In this document: positions 44,624 to 54,074 of the stretch, one piece after another | Position numbering within the stretch: the first letter of the stretch is position 1 | Layout: every line of letters begins with the position of its first letter | DNA from: JASJBU01 sp963797085 | GTDB lineage: Bacteria; Pseudomonadota; Gammaproteobacteria; Chromatiales; Chromatiaceae | Reading direction: 5' to 3' | Length of the DNA: 64,000 bases | NCBI GenBank assembly: GCA_963797085.1 | Contig: CAWCOA010000009.1 | Span: 62,001-126,000 of the forward strand | Notes under the pieces: model-generated | Seen by the model: the letters and a program-made list of their open reading frames with translations, nothing else | Database searches by the model: none | What the model was told of the DNA's origin: nothing | Program-made: the position numbers and the translations under genes

Positions 44624-47138
44624 TGGTTGAACGGCGCGGCGCGCTCGATCAGTTCATCCAGCCCCGGCTCGTCGGGATTGAGGGGCAGGCCCGGATGAAT
44701 ACATTTGGCGGGACAGAGCTCGGCTGCCTGCACCAGCTGGGCATAAGTAGCAACGCTCAAGTCCCCGAGCACGGCTTGTTTTTCTTCGTTGTAGGCGAAC
44801 AACAGCGGATTTACCGGCAGGCAGTCATTGCAACTGGTGCACAATGGGGTATCTACCCAGGGCTCGTCGAAGGAAAACGTTTCTTCCTCCGACTCCGGCG
44901 GCTCATGCATGGCCTGGTGTTCCCTGTCAGGCTCGACGGGGGATTCGGCCTCTTCCGCTTCTGAGGGGGAAAACGCCGGCAAAGCGCCTGGCATTCCCGC
45001 AGCGGTGTCCAGGCCCAATAACACATCGGTAAGCCGTTGCATGGCCTCACCGGCGGCTGTGTCGCGCACCCGTTGCAGCTCCTCGATATGCTCGGCCTGC
45101 AGGCGCGCACGCTCTTGGTCGGCAAGCTTGCGCTCCTCTGCGCGGGTCTCTTCTATAGCCCGCTCGACATAATAGTTACGCACACCTGCCATTTCCTGCA
45201 GAGTGTGCCAGTAGTTGAGGCGGTCACGGCAAGCCAGGGCAAGCTCTCTGGAAACCACCAGTCGGTGCAGCATGGCATTGCCGTCAATTGCCCAGACAAA
45301 GGGCACCCGCTGATAGGCCTGCTCCGGGTTCATGGCCAGGTATTCCTGCATCGACACCAGTCCGTCAGAGTCACAGCCGGCGGGAATCAAACGAAAGTGA
45401 TCCCGCAGTCGTTCGATCAGCAAGGCGTAATCGGCAAAGGTAAAAGCCAGTTCAGTGCTGACATGGTTGCCGTTGTCGTCGAGATATTGGAACGGGTGCA
45501 GGGGCCAATCGCTCTCCTGCTGGGGATTGCCGCTGAAATCCATGCGCATGGCGGCCGCATCACCCGCTTCCGGGTTGATGCGGAAAAAGGGGTGAGCGCG
45601 GCTTTCTATCGCGGCACCGGCTACCAACCAGGCATTCAACGGGAGCAGCTTACCCGGGGGACGCAGACCGGTGTTGATGACATGCAGGCTGGTTCGCGAG
45701 GCGTTCAGGGCCGACAGATAGCATCCCAACAAATGTTGATGGCGGGCGGCGGATGACTGGTAGACAGCAGCCTGACGGTGGCTGATGCCCAGATAACTCA
45801 ACTCAGTCCGGTAACTCCGGAAATGATTCCCCTCGAGTCCGGCACCCGGATTGGCGTGGGCCAGGACCCGGATCAAGATCTGCACAGGCCGCCCTGAACT
45901 CAGCAGCCGGGAGAATGTACGCAGGCCCTCCCCCGCCACCTGGTCTGCCGATCCCAAGGCGATGACCGACGGCACCAGCCGCAATTCTTCCTGAGAGAAG
46001 GCCTCCCAATCGAAATTTGCAAACCAGGGATCGTGGATCTCCGGCGCGTAGATACCCTCGATCTCGAGCTGCGCGATACGCACGGCACTGAAAACCGCGG
46101 TGAGTTTTTCCGCTTCCAGGTCGAAAACATCCATCGCCTTGGCACAGGGGTCGCCAGCGGCTATCTCCTGGCAGAAATCGACATCTTGTACCCAGGGATC
46201 GGTCAGGGTGCCAATATGCAGAAAATGCACAAGAACCTGATTCGGCTCCCAGGATTCCATGATCGCCAAGGCCTGGACTATGCGCTCGCGCCGCTGCTCA
46301 GACATTCTACGAGTACCGTAGGAGTGATCCATCACTGCCGAGAGGATCGCTGGATCGAAGCGGTCACCGCCCAGACCGACGCTGTCACGGGCCAGTTTTG
46401 GCTCGATGGATTCGACGGATTTCGACCACTCGACTTCGAGCAGTTCTTTCAGGCCGCGTATGCATCGATTGATCCGCTCCTGAAAGCGGGACTGGAGAAT
46501 GGCAATCTGGCTGCTGACGGCATGGATCAGCAAGTGCAAGGCGGGATAGCGGCCATAGCCAAGCAGCTGAGCGCCTTCAGGAACAGCCTGCAGCAACTGG
46601 TCGATATGGTTTTTCAGTCGCTCCCGGTCATGTTCCGCCAGGTCCAGATGCACGAGCAGGGCGCGGCCGGACTCCGCCAGGGTCGCCTCAGCATCTACCG
46701 GACCCTCCCGCTGCTGCAGCAAATCGCGGATGTGATGCTCGAGCCAAGGCAGATGGTCCTTGAGGACCCGAGCCCGTCATTCCCGGGGGCAAATGTCTTA
46801 GCCGCTTGCTGCAGCCATTGTGCCAGTGGGCAGGCGAGTTCTTCGGCGGTCTGATACGCCTCTTCGAGATTCGCAGGAAAAAGGAACAGGGGATAGTCGT
46901 AACGCAGTCTCGAACTGTCCCGGAATGGGTCGAGCAGCGCAGGCAGGTAGTCGTTGCCTATCGCCTCCAGCTGCTCTTTTGCCGCGGGGTCACCGAGGTG
47001 GAAATGACGCAGGACGAACATCAGCTCACGGGTGGCCCTGGCATCTTTCACCGCTGTCGGCAGGGATGGCAGTTGCTTGGGTTCACTGCCCGGCAACTGC
47101 GTCGTTTGTTCCTCGGCGGCCGTTTGTGTTGTTGTCAT
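44620..47138 (-). CDS. PFOR-like/ferredoxin protein of the Kor-Rnf operon, ~839 residues (one frameshift)
   Basis: The N-terminal part begins MTTTQTAAEEQ at 47138; after FPANLEEAYQTAEELACPLAQ a frame change (~46775-46795) leads to RVLKDHLPWLEHHIRDLLQQREG, then an open frame to 44620. The central region (about residues 385-530) parallels the PFOR TPP domain in layout: VPSVIALGSADQVAGEGLRT, LLSSGRPVQILIRV, LGISHRQAAVYQSSAARHQH, SLHVINTGLRPPGK, IESRAHPFFRINPEAG, but with no GDG or Asn motif. A long charged coiled coil (EETRAEERKLADQERARLQA) leads to an acidic linker and a C-terminal ferredoxin-like segment (CTSCNDC...LFAYNEEKQAVLGD...ELCPAKCIHPG). The family is not recognised; homology to PFOR is an inference. 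It overlaps rnfB. Confidence 0.7.
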
Positions 47139-47205
47139 TTCAGCGCAACTCTGGTTGTTTCGGGAGCCGTTCAGGGTTCCCGGACAAGGTTTCAAACACC
47201 CAAAA

Positions 47206-48159
47206 TCAGATGGTGATTCGGTCCAGCACGGCATTAAAACCGGCCAGCCGCTCTTCGGCCGTCATCTCGACGCCCTGGCTCGATAGATCCTCGTAGCAGA
47301 TGGCATCCGGGTTGTGATAGAGCAGCCCCAATGGTAAGCGCGATGTATCGGCGGCGAGCGCGAAAGCCCGATTGAGGTCCGTCGGGTCATGCTCCATCCG
47401 GTTGGGAAACTGGCGTTGTACGCTTTTGTCTATCGGTATGCCCTGTTGGTGCTCCAGCAGCAGAAAACGCTCCGGATTGTCCTGCAGGTCTTTCGATAAC
47501 TGCTTCGCATAGACCGGGCAACGCTGGATGATACGCACGAAGCCGGTGCCCTTGTGCCGGTAGGCAGCCTTGAGGGTTTCGTAGAGCAGCGGGGGATTCC
47601 AGTCCACCACTTGCGCCACGAACGAGACATTGGTGATCCCCAGGGTCACGGTCAATGGATTATGCGCATCGAGGATGGCGCCAAATGGATGGGTGTTGGT
47701 CTTGAAACCCAGGGGGCTGGTGGGGGAAGTCTGGGCCTTGGTCAATCCATAGATGGCATTGTCGAAAACCATCAAGGTCATATCCATGTTGTAGCGCAGG
47801 GCATGAATCCAGTGGGCGGTGCCAATGGAGAAGCAGTCGCCGTCGCCGCTGGCCACCCACACATCCAATTCCGGCCGCCGGGACTTGATACCGCAGGCAA
47901 CCGGCAGGGCGCGCCCATGCAGACCATGAAAACCATAGGTGCCCATGTAATGCGGCATGCGGCTGGAGCAGCCGATGCCGGAGACGCAGACGGACATCTC
48001 CGGGCGCTGTTGCTCATCACGCAGCACCTTATGGGCGGCGGTCAGGACCGCATGGTCTCCGCAGCCGGGGCACCAGCGGGCCTCGCCCCCGGCATAGTCG
48101 CCCATGGTGAAATACCGCTCGAAGACTTCCAGTGACCAGTCAGGTTTTAGTCCGAACAT
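47206..48159 (-). CDS. korB: 2-oxoacid:ferredoxin oxidoreductase beta subunit
   Basis: TPP-binding subunit, 317 residues. Family motifs are intact: WCPGCGDHAVL (Fe-S Cys pair), GIGCSSRMPHYMGTYGFHGLHGRALPVACGIK, the Mg-TPP motif SGDGDCFSIGTAHWIHALRYN and FDNAIYGLTKAQTSPTSP. With KorA it interconverts a 2-oxoacid (probably 2-oxoglutarate) plus CoA with acyl-CoA, CO2 and reduced ferredoxin. Stop of korA and start of korB share a base (TGATG), so the two are coupled. Confidence 0.92.
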   Translation of the reverse strand: MFGLKPDWSLEVFERYFTMGDYAGGEARWCPGCGDHAVLTAAHKVLRDEQQRPEMSVCVSGIGCSSRMPHYMGTYGFHGLHGRALPVACGIKSRRPELDVWVASGDGDCFSIGTAHWIHALRYNMDMTLMVFDNAIYGLTKAQTSPTSPLGFKTNTHPFGAILDAHNPLTVTLGITNVSFVAQVVDWNPPLLYETLKAAYRHKGTGFVRIIQRCPVYAKQLSKDLQDNPERFLLLEHQQGIPIDKSVQRQFPNRMEHDPTDLNRAFALAADTSRLPLGLLYHNPDAICYEDLSSQGVEMTAEERLAGFNAVLDRITI

Positions 48160-50060
48160 CAGGCCTCTCCTCGGATTGCTTCCAGCCGCTTGAGCAGAAC
48201 ATTATGGATCATGCCCGGTTGCAAAGGGTGACCGAACACGACCGACCAGCAGTCAACGTCGACCAGTGTCTGGGCCCTCAGGAGCATGGCGAGTTGGGAG
48301 TAGCGGCGGGTTTCTTCAGTGATGTATGGCGCGTCAGGGTCGTCGCTATAGTTGATCTCCACCGTCATGACCTTGCGAAACCCCCCGAAGATCTTTTTCA
48401 GACCGGGCTCCATGGGCAGGAGAAAGCGCAGGTGCAGGGACGAGACCTTGTGACCTTCGGATCGCGCCCGATCCACAGCCTCTTCGATGGCGCCCAGGGT
48501 TGAACCCCAGCCCACCACCAGCAGATCACCCTCTGCATCACCATGCACCAGCGGCGGTTTCAAACTACTGGCCAGGGCGGCTAACTTGCGGCTGCGCATA
48601 TTGGCGCTATGCTGATTGGAGTCTGAATCGTAGGCCACCTTGCTCTGGTTGGTATGGGCCAGCCCGGTCAGGATATATTCTCCGCCGGGCATGCCGGGAA
48701 CCGGTCTTGGGGACAAACCCGTCTCTGCATCCCAGTTGTAGGGAGGAATATTCTCGTCCCATTCCGACTGATCGATGGGTGGAGCCAGCCAATCCAGGCT
48801 CGCTTCCGGACGTTGGTAGGGTTGCACACCGGTAGCCAGATTGGCGTCCGTCAGCAGTATCACGGGGGTGCGGAACGCCTCGGCAAGTCGCCGCGCCATG
48901 ATCACGAAATGCAGGCATTCCTCGATAGTGGCCGCGGCCATCACTACCTTTGGGGCATCTCCCGGTTCCCCGAATAACGAAGCCAGCAGGTCGCCCTGCT
49001 CCACTTTAGTCGGCAGTCCGGTGGACGGCCCGCCCCGTTGCACCACACAGACCACCAAGGGAACTTCCGCCATTACCGCCAGGGCCAGCATCTCGGTCTT
49101 GAGCGCCAACCCGGGGCCGGAAGTAATGGTGCAGGCGGTCTTACCGGCGAAAGAAGAGCCGATGGCGAAGCCGGCGGCGGCGATTTCGTCCTCGGCCTGG
49201 TGCACGAAGCCCCCAACCTCATGATAGACATCGGCCAGATAGTGGGAGGCGGATGTGGCGGGAGTGATCGGGTACATGGAGACCAGTTCCATACCTGAGG
49301 CCATAACGCCCAGGCCCAGCGCGGTGTTGCCATTGGTGACGATGAAGCGCTTACCCGCCCTCTCCTCCTCCGGCTGAGGCGGGATCTGGTAGCCCAGATC
49401 CAGTTGCTCCTCGGCGAACTGGTAGCCCGCGTCGAACAACTGCTGATTCAAACCGATTACCTTGTCGCCCTTGCGCTTGAAAGTGGTGGCTATCTCTCCC
49501 CTGGCGGTCTCAACATCCCGTGAATAGATGCGGCACAGGATGCCCAACACGAACATGTTCTTGCCGCGGCGGGGGGTTGGGGTGATCTCCAGGCAGGCCT
49601 TTTCAATCGGCAGTTCATGGACGATCAGGCCGTTTTCCCGGAACTCGGCTACCGCCTTGGTGTACTGCTCGCGAATCTCAGGTACGGCATCCTCACGCCA
49701 TTTGTCTTCCAACAGGACTTGAGTGCCTTTTTTATAAGCGCCGTTGGCGATACGCGAGTACAGGACCTGCTCGTTGAAGGCCACGACGATGTCGGCCTCA
49801 TCCCCCATATTGGTGACAGGGTGGGAAGCAAGACGGATACGAATGCCGCTGGCGCCCGCGGGAGAGCGGGCAGGAGGTTGAATTTCCGCGGGGATGATTT
49901 CCACGGTCCAGACACCATTGCCCATTCTGGCGCATAGGGTGCCGAAGGTCTGTCCCGCCTTTTGTGCGCCTTCGCCTGAATCACTGACGATCTCCACGAT
50001 ATGCTCATGGATGGTCTTTGAACCCGCAACAGTGTCCACGGCAGTCGTTGTTTCCACCAC
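48159..50060 (-). CDS. korA: 2-oxoacid:ferredoxin oxidoreductase, fused gamma-alpha subunit
   Basis: 633 residues: a gamma domain (about 1-205, with GEGAQKAGQTFGTLCARMG and TPTPRRGKNMFVLGILCRIY) fused to an alpha domain (NGNTALGLGVMASGMELVSMYPITPATSASHYLA, AEDEIAAAGFAIGSSFAGKTACTITSGPGLALKTE, QRGGPSTGLPTKVEQGDLL). The layout is that of aerobic-type KorA. GTG 50060 is preceded by AGAGGG; it is the first intact gene of the long operon. In autotrophs this enzyme fixes CO2 in the reductive TCA cycle; run oxidatively it delivers low-potential electrons to ferredoxin. Which direction applies cannot be told from sequence. Confidence 0.92.
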   Translation of the reverse strand: MVETTTAVDTVAGSKTIHEHIVEIVSDSGEGAQKAGQTFGTLCARMGNGVWTVEIIPAEIQPPARSPAGASGIRIRLASHPVTNMGDEADIVVAFNEQVLYSRIANGAYKKGTQVLLEDKWREDAVPEIREQYTKAVAEFRENGLIVHELPIEKACLEITPTPRRGKNMFVLGILCRIYSRDVETARGEIATTFKRKGDKVIGLNQQLFDAGYQFAEEQLDLGYQIPPQPEEERAGKRFIVTNGNTALGLGVMASGMELVSMYPITPATSASHYLADVYHEVGGFVHQAEDEIAAAGFAIGSSFAGKTACTITSGPGLALKTEMLALAVMAEVPLVVCVVQRGGPSTGLPTKVEQGDLLASLFGEPGDAPKVVMAAATIEECLHFVIMARRLAEAFRTPVILLTDANLATGVQPYQRPEASLDWLAPPIDQSEWDENIPPYNWDAETGLSPRPVPGMPGGEYILTGLAHTNQSKVAYDSDSNQHSANMRSRKLAALASSLKPPLVHGDAEGDLLVVGWGSTLGAIEEAVDRARSEGHKVSSLHLRFLLPMEPGLKKIFGGFRKVMTVEINYSDDPDAPYITEETRRYSQLAMLLRAQTLVDVDCWSVVFGHPLQPGMIHNVLLKRLEAIRGEA

Positions 50061-50193
50061 GCCTTGGCCCTCTATATTGATTTGTAGCGATTAGCTCTGC
50101 CCGTTATTTTTATAATCAGGGCTTAGCCATGAACAAACTCTTATTCCATCCCTGCTTAGTGAGAAACACATTAAACGGAGCGGGAATAAGAAG

Positions 50194-50460
50194 TCAATCT
50201 GTGCGGGTTGCGACCCGACCGCAGATCGGCTTGGCTGCTGAAAAAACTGTTTTCTTATCGATCATCTTCTGGGTCAGATTCTTCCATGCCTGTTCAGAGC
50301 CGGCAAGTTCGCTGAAGATCTTATCCAAAGCAGGTATCACCTTGGTCAAGCCAGCGATACAAACATAGGTATTGGGCTGTTATATCAGCTCCCATGGTTC
50401 CTCAACATGTGCTTCGATAGAGAGCTCCAGTGCTTCATCCTCACTCGATAGCGGACTCAT
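50194..50460 (-). pseudogene. Remnant of a ferredoxin-NADP-reductase-like C-terminus
   Basis: On the minus strand, upstream of korA, one frame reads SEDEALELSIEAHVEEPWELI, then an in-frame TAA, then NTYVCIAGLTKVIPALDKIF, SELAGSEQAWKNLTQKMI and DKKTVFSA... to TGA at 50194. TYVCIAGL...(G/S)...W..L...M is the NADP-binding end of FNR-type reductases (T/VYICG...). The N-terminal two thirds are missing. It suggests the ancestral operon began with an NAD(P)H-dependent reductase. Confidence 0.5.
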
Positions 50461-50690
50461 CAAAAGACCAACGAAAAATAGAAAAAATCATCCTGCTGAA
50501 AACATGTTTTTGAGAATTCTCCGTCCAAGAATACAATAAAGGCAATGGATTCCTAAGGATACGACCAGATCGGTAGACATACATATCAGTGGGGCCAGCG
50601 TACTCAGCATCAGTCTAGTGATAGTATTACGAGTTCGGCGACATGACATTGATATGACCATAAGAAACAGACCAGGGGTGCAAAGTTACG
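50461..50690. other. Gap upstream of the OmpA-like gene
   Basis: No gene seen; presumably carries the promoter for the OmpA-like lipoprotein gene. Confidence 0.35.
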
Positions 50691-51416
50691 ATGAAGCAGA
50701 TGATTGGCGCAGTTTGGATACTCATACTGCTGAGTGCATGTACCACTCCCATCTCGGAACAGACAGAGGACCTAGCGCAGCAACCCCAGATACGGACCGA
50801 GCCGCTCAATGACAGCGAACTAGTGACACGGCTTAGCGGGGCTTCACTGTCTGCAGTGGAAGATTCACGGGGTGTGGCGCTGAATCTAAACGATCTCTCG
50901 TTTGCTCCGGGAAAATCAGCGCTCGCCCACCAAGACCGCAAGACATTACGTGATCTCGCCAGGGTTCTGAATGATCCTCTGGTAGCCGATCGTCCGATCG
51001 TCGTAGAGGGCCATACCGACTCTCTGGGCAATGCAGCCTACAACCTTGAACTCTCCAAGAGAAGGGCCGAAACCGTCGCTCAGGAACTGATTTTCAATCA
51101 GATCCCGACAAAGCGCATCACCGTGCGCGGCTATGGCGAACAATTTCCGATCCTGGCGAATACCTACTCTGACGGTTCGGATAATCCCAATGCCCGAGAA
51201 AAAAACCGGCGAGTCGAATTGATCATCGGACAACCTGGAAGGCGAGGTCTCCGAGACGAGACGTGCAACAATAACGTCTCCGCCGAGGAGGAGAAGACAT
51301 GCTTGGCCGTTATTTCAATTTCCTGCAGGATCCGTTTAACCCGACTCCGGATCCCCGTTTTTTTTATGCCAACTCGATGTACCGGGAGGCATACGACTCA
51401 TTGTTTGGGATATTGA
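50691..51416 (+). CDS. OmpA-family peptidoglycan-binding lipoprotein
   Basis: Lipobox LILLSAC (Cys at residue 16) after a short signal. A central segment is followed by an OmpA-C domain (about 70-185): FAPGKSALAHQDRKTLRDLARVL, VVEGHTDSLGNAAYNLELSKRRAETVAQEL, RGYGEQFPI...NREKNRRVEL-type end, binding diaminopimelate in peptidoglycan. The family domain ends near residue 182; the frame then runs 118 nt into the next gene with a non-homologous tail (ISISCRIRLTRLRIP). A one-base indel near 51240-51265 would end it at TAA ~51269, so the true C-terminus is uncertain. First gene of a three-gene set with the ATPase and TPR/ankyrin protein. Confidence 0.75.
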   Translation: MKQMIGAVWILILLSACTTPISEQTEDLAQQPQIRTEPLNDSELVTRLSGASLSAVEDSRGVALNLNDLSFAPGKSALAHQDRKTLRDLARVLNDPLVADRPIVVEGHTDSLGNAAYNLELSKRRAETVAQELIFNQIPTKRITVRGYGEQFPILANTYSDGSDNPNAREKNRRVELIIGQPGRRGLRDETCNNNVSAEEEKTCLAVISISCRIRLTRLRIPVFFMPTRCTGRHTTHCLGY

Positions 51417-52723
51417 GGGACCACAAAGGGTACGCGGCGTTGACGGGTAAAACCGGGGTGGGAAAAACAACTCTGCTGAAAACCCTGATGAACAATCTGG
51501 GCGCTGGCTATCGCTGCGTCTATTTCGAGTACTCCAATCTGAATTTCGACGATTTCCTCAGTCTTGCCTGCAATAAACTTGGACTGAAGACAGAGCAGGA
51601 AGTCTGTGGAGATGTACTGAAAGCGTTTCTGCTTGAGCAGTCACAAAAGGAGATTACAGTCGCCTTCATTATCGATGAAGCGCAAAACATGCCGCCAGAG
51701 TTGTTGACTGAGATCCTGAACTACACCGATGGACTCTCCGAACAGGAACATCTCGTCCAGATCATACTCTCCGGACAAACCAAGCTTGAGGCGCGACTCG
51801 AACAGCCGCGATTTCGCGACGTCAAAGAACGACTCAATCTCCACTACCGGCTTTTTCCCCTGTCGCGCGATGAAGTGGGCAATTTCATCCGCCATCGCCT
51901 CAACGTCGCTGGAAACCTACGTGGAGACCTCCTGACAAACGAGGCCATTCAGAAGGTTAGCCGGCACGCTCAAGGTAGACCCCGGCTAATTAATAAGCTA
52001 TGCAACAGGGCATTGACAACCGCCTACGCCACCTCTCAGAAAAGGGTATCCGCAGAGGTCATGGATGAAGCTATCCAGGAGTTGCAGGATGAACAGGGGG
52101 AACCCAGCAAAGGCCGGCAAAAACCACCGGCACGGGTAGGTTTAAGAACGGGTGCTTCCGAATCAGCTTACAATGGACCTGGCCATGCAGGTGATCCGCC
52201 TGATGTCCAAGTCTTATTGCCCTGGAAAGTGGAACCGGAAACGCAGAAACACTGGATTAGAACATCTCTCTCGGCAACAATCGAGGTGGGTCGCACAGCG
52301 CTTCATCGAGGTATGGACACTCTGTCAGCGTTGCTCCCCGAACAGCCGCTCCGACTACCCTGGAAATCTGCTGTGGAGAACCAGGAACTACCCTTTAAGG
52401 CATCGTTCAAGGTGCCAATCGAGGCTGCTCGAAAAACACTTCAGCAGACTAGAAAGAGTCTGTCAGGCTTGATATCCGAATTGCCGATCGGACTGTGGAA
52501 AGGAGTAGCAATAGCGGCGCTCCCCTTGCTGCTGCTTTTCTTCGCCCTGGATCAAAGGCCAGAAGAGGTTGAACCTGTTCCAACCGACAATATGACAGCA
52601 CAAACGTCGCTGACACAAAGCAATCAGATTGACCACGTCAAGTGCACCAGAGGGGGAAAATGCAGCCCCGGCTGGAAATATCTTCTCGCAGCCTATCTGC
52701 CAATAATCGGACTAACGACATAG
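51299..52723 (+). CDS. ExeA/GspA-like AAA ATPase with C-terminal membrane segment
   Basis: 474 residues. N-terminal NFLQDPFNPTPDPRFFYANS is the ExeA/XrtA-associated ATPase hallmark; Walker A is TGKTGVGKTTL, Walker B FIIDEAQNM, followed by an arginine-rich sensor region. The lid/winged helix ends GRPRLINKLCNRALTTAY. The C-terminal half is poorly conserved, with two related segments (LSATIEVGRTALHRGMDTLSALLPEQP; KVPIEAARKTLQQTRKSLSGLISELP) and one TM helix (GVAIAALPLLLLFFAL). GAGGAGGAG precedes the ATG. ExeA-type proteins remodel peptidoglycan for secretin assembly; with the OmpA lipoprotein next door an envelope role is likely. Confidence 0.82.
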   Translation: MLGRYFNFLQDPFNPTPDPRFFYANSMYREAYDSLFGILRDHKGYAALTGKTGVGKTTLLKTLMNNLGAGYRCVYFEYSNLNFDDFLSLACNKLGLKTEQEVCGDVLKAFLLEQSQKEITVAFIIDEAQNMPPELLTEILNYTDGLSEQEHLVQIILSGQTKLEARLEQPRFRDVKERLNLHYRLFPLSRDEVGNFIRHRLNVAGNLRGDLLTNEAIQKVSRHAQGRPRLINKLCNRALTTAYATSQKRVSAEVMDEAIQELQDEQGEPSKGRQKPPARVGLRTGASESAYNGPGHAGDPPDVQVLLPWKVEPETQKHWIRTSLSATIEVGRTALHRGMDTLSALLPEQPLRLPWKSAVENQELPFKASFKVPIEAARKTLQQTRKSLSGLISELPIGLWKGVAIAALPLLLLFFALDQRPEEVEPVPTDNMTAQTSLTQSNQIDHVKCTRGGKCSPGWKYLLAAYLPIIGLTT

Positions 52724-54072
52724 AATTCGCGGCCCTGGAAATTGTCACCGAACAGGTTGATGGCACCACAGCACTTAGGCCACAGGAGACTGATGTGCCG
52801 ACTCTTCCGGACTGGCTGCCGACACAGCAGACGGGATTTCCGCATACAGCAGTTGCTGCGATGAAATACACAGCAACCAGGCAGAAAAAACTCGAACAAA
52901 AACTACTCGCCTCAGAGGAGCGGTTGGCCCAGGCGGAGGCGCAACTGGCGCTAAGCCGCGAGGAACTCGAAAAGGCCCAGGCCAGGATCCTGCACAACGA
53001 GGCACAAATCGAGGCTTATATCAGCCAGGTTGGACAGCTGGACACTGAAACCGACGAACCAACGTCCTCAATGGTTTCATTCCCGGAACACTCGGCACTG
53101 CAGAATATCAGCAAACCGATATCTCTCGACCCCATTGAACAACCACCCACTGAGGATCAAGCAAACCTAGAGATAAAGCAGCAGACAGGTACTGATACGA
53201 GATCAGGGATTGCCCAGCTGTTGGACCGCGCGGATAAGTTAATGAGGACCCGGCATCTCACCACTCCTGCTGGGAACAACGCGGTGGAGATCTTCCAACA
53301 GGTGCTGAAGCTGGACCCAGACAATAAAGCAGGGCTGAACGGGATAAAAAAGATCACCCAGCAATATCTGGAATGGGCCGTTATAGCAGCGCAGGACAAG
53401 GATTGGTTGAACGCAGGCAACTACTACAAAAAGGCCCTGGCGGTCGACCCATCGAATCCAGCAGCAGAGGCCGGTCTGCGGAAGGTTAACGAAGAGGTGG
53501 CAAGGAACAATGAACAGAAAGAATTGGAAATACTAGCGATATCCAGGGCGCAGGAGGATGCCCGTCAGCGTCTTGCACAGCAGGGAATACCAGAAACGCC
53601 AAAAGCGCTTTTGATTAATGCAGAGCAAGGGAATATTGAAGTAGTACACTCTCTGCTGGCCGCAGGGATAGCACCGAATGAGCAGCTGTCGGGAGGCTGG
53701 ACTGCACTGATGTCTGCAGCAACTCATGGTCACAATGATGTGGTAGAAGAACTGTTGCGACAGGGTGCTGAGGTAAATCTCAAAAATGATGATGGAAAGA
53801 CAGCACTGATGGCTGCAGCCTGGAACGGTCACACTGATGTGGTGAAAGAATTACTCGCCAGTGGAGCCGCTGTAAACAAACAGAGTAACGACGGCTGGAC
53901 AGCCCTGATGTACGCCGCCTGGAACGGCCAACGCCAGGCAGTTGAAACACTGCTGGAAGCTGAGGCCAGTATTACAGTCAAAGACGCCAACGACTGGACA
54001 GCCCTGACCGCTGCCTCCAGCGAAGGCCATATGGAGATTGTCAAGATCCTGGAAATTGCGGGGGGGCCGTAA
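52660..54072 (+). CDS. Coiled-coil, TPR and ankyrin-repeat protein
   Basis: About 470 residues from ATG 52660 (GAGGGGGAAA upstream; the same frame is open from 52642). Order: an Ala/Glu-rich coiled coil (QKLLASEERLAQAEAQLALSREELEKAQ, about 75-110), a TPR-like helical region (EIFQQVLKLDPDNKAGLNGIKKI, GNYYKKALAVDPSNPAAEAGL, about 205-275), then four ankyrin repeats (ALLINAEQGNIEVVHSLLAAG; WTALMSAATHGHNDVVEELL; TALMAAAWNGHTDVVKELL; WTALMYAAWNGQRQAVETLL) to the end. A protein-interaction scaffold. It overlaps the ATPase gene by 64 nt, indicating one transcript. Confidence 0.8.
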   Translation: MQPRLEISSRSLSANNRTNDIEFAALEIVTEQVDGTTALRPQETDVPTLPDWLPTQQTGFPHTAVAAMKYTATRQKKLEQKLLASEERLAQAEAQLALSREELEKAQARILHNEAQIEAYISQVGQLDTETDEPTSSMVSFPEHSALQNISKPISLDPIEQPPTEDQANLEIKQQTGTDTRSGIAQLLDRADKLMRTRHLTTPAGNNAVEIFQQVLKLDPDNKAGLNGIKKITQQYLEWAVIAAQDKDWLNAGNYYKKALAVDPSNPAAEAGLRKVNEEVARNNEQKELEILAISRAQEDARQRLAQQGIPETPKALLINAEQGNIEVVHSLLAAGIAPNEQLSGGWTALMSAATHGHNDVVEELLRQGAEVNLKNDDGKTALMAAAWNGHTDVVKELLASGAAVNKQSNDGWTALMYAAWNGQRQAVETLLEAEASITVKDANDWTALTAASSEGHMEIVKILEIAGGP

Positions 54073-54074
54073 AG

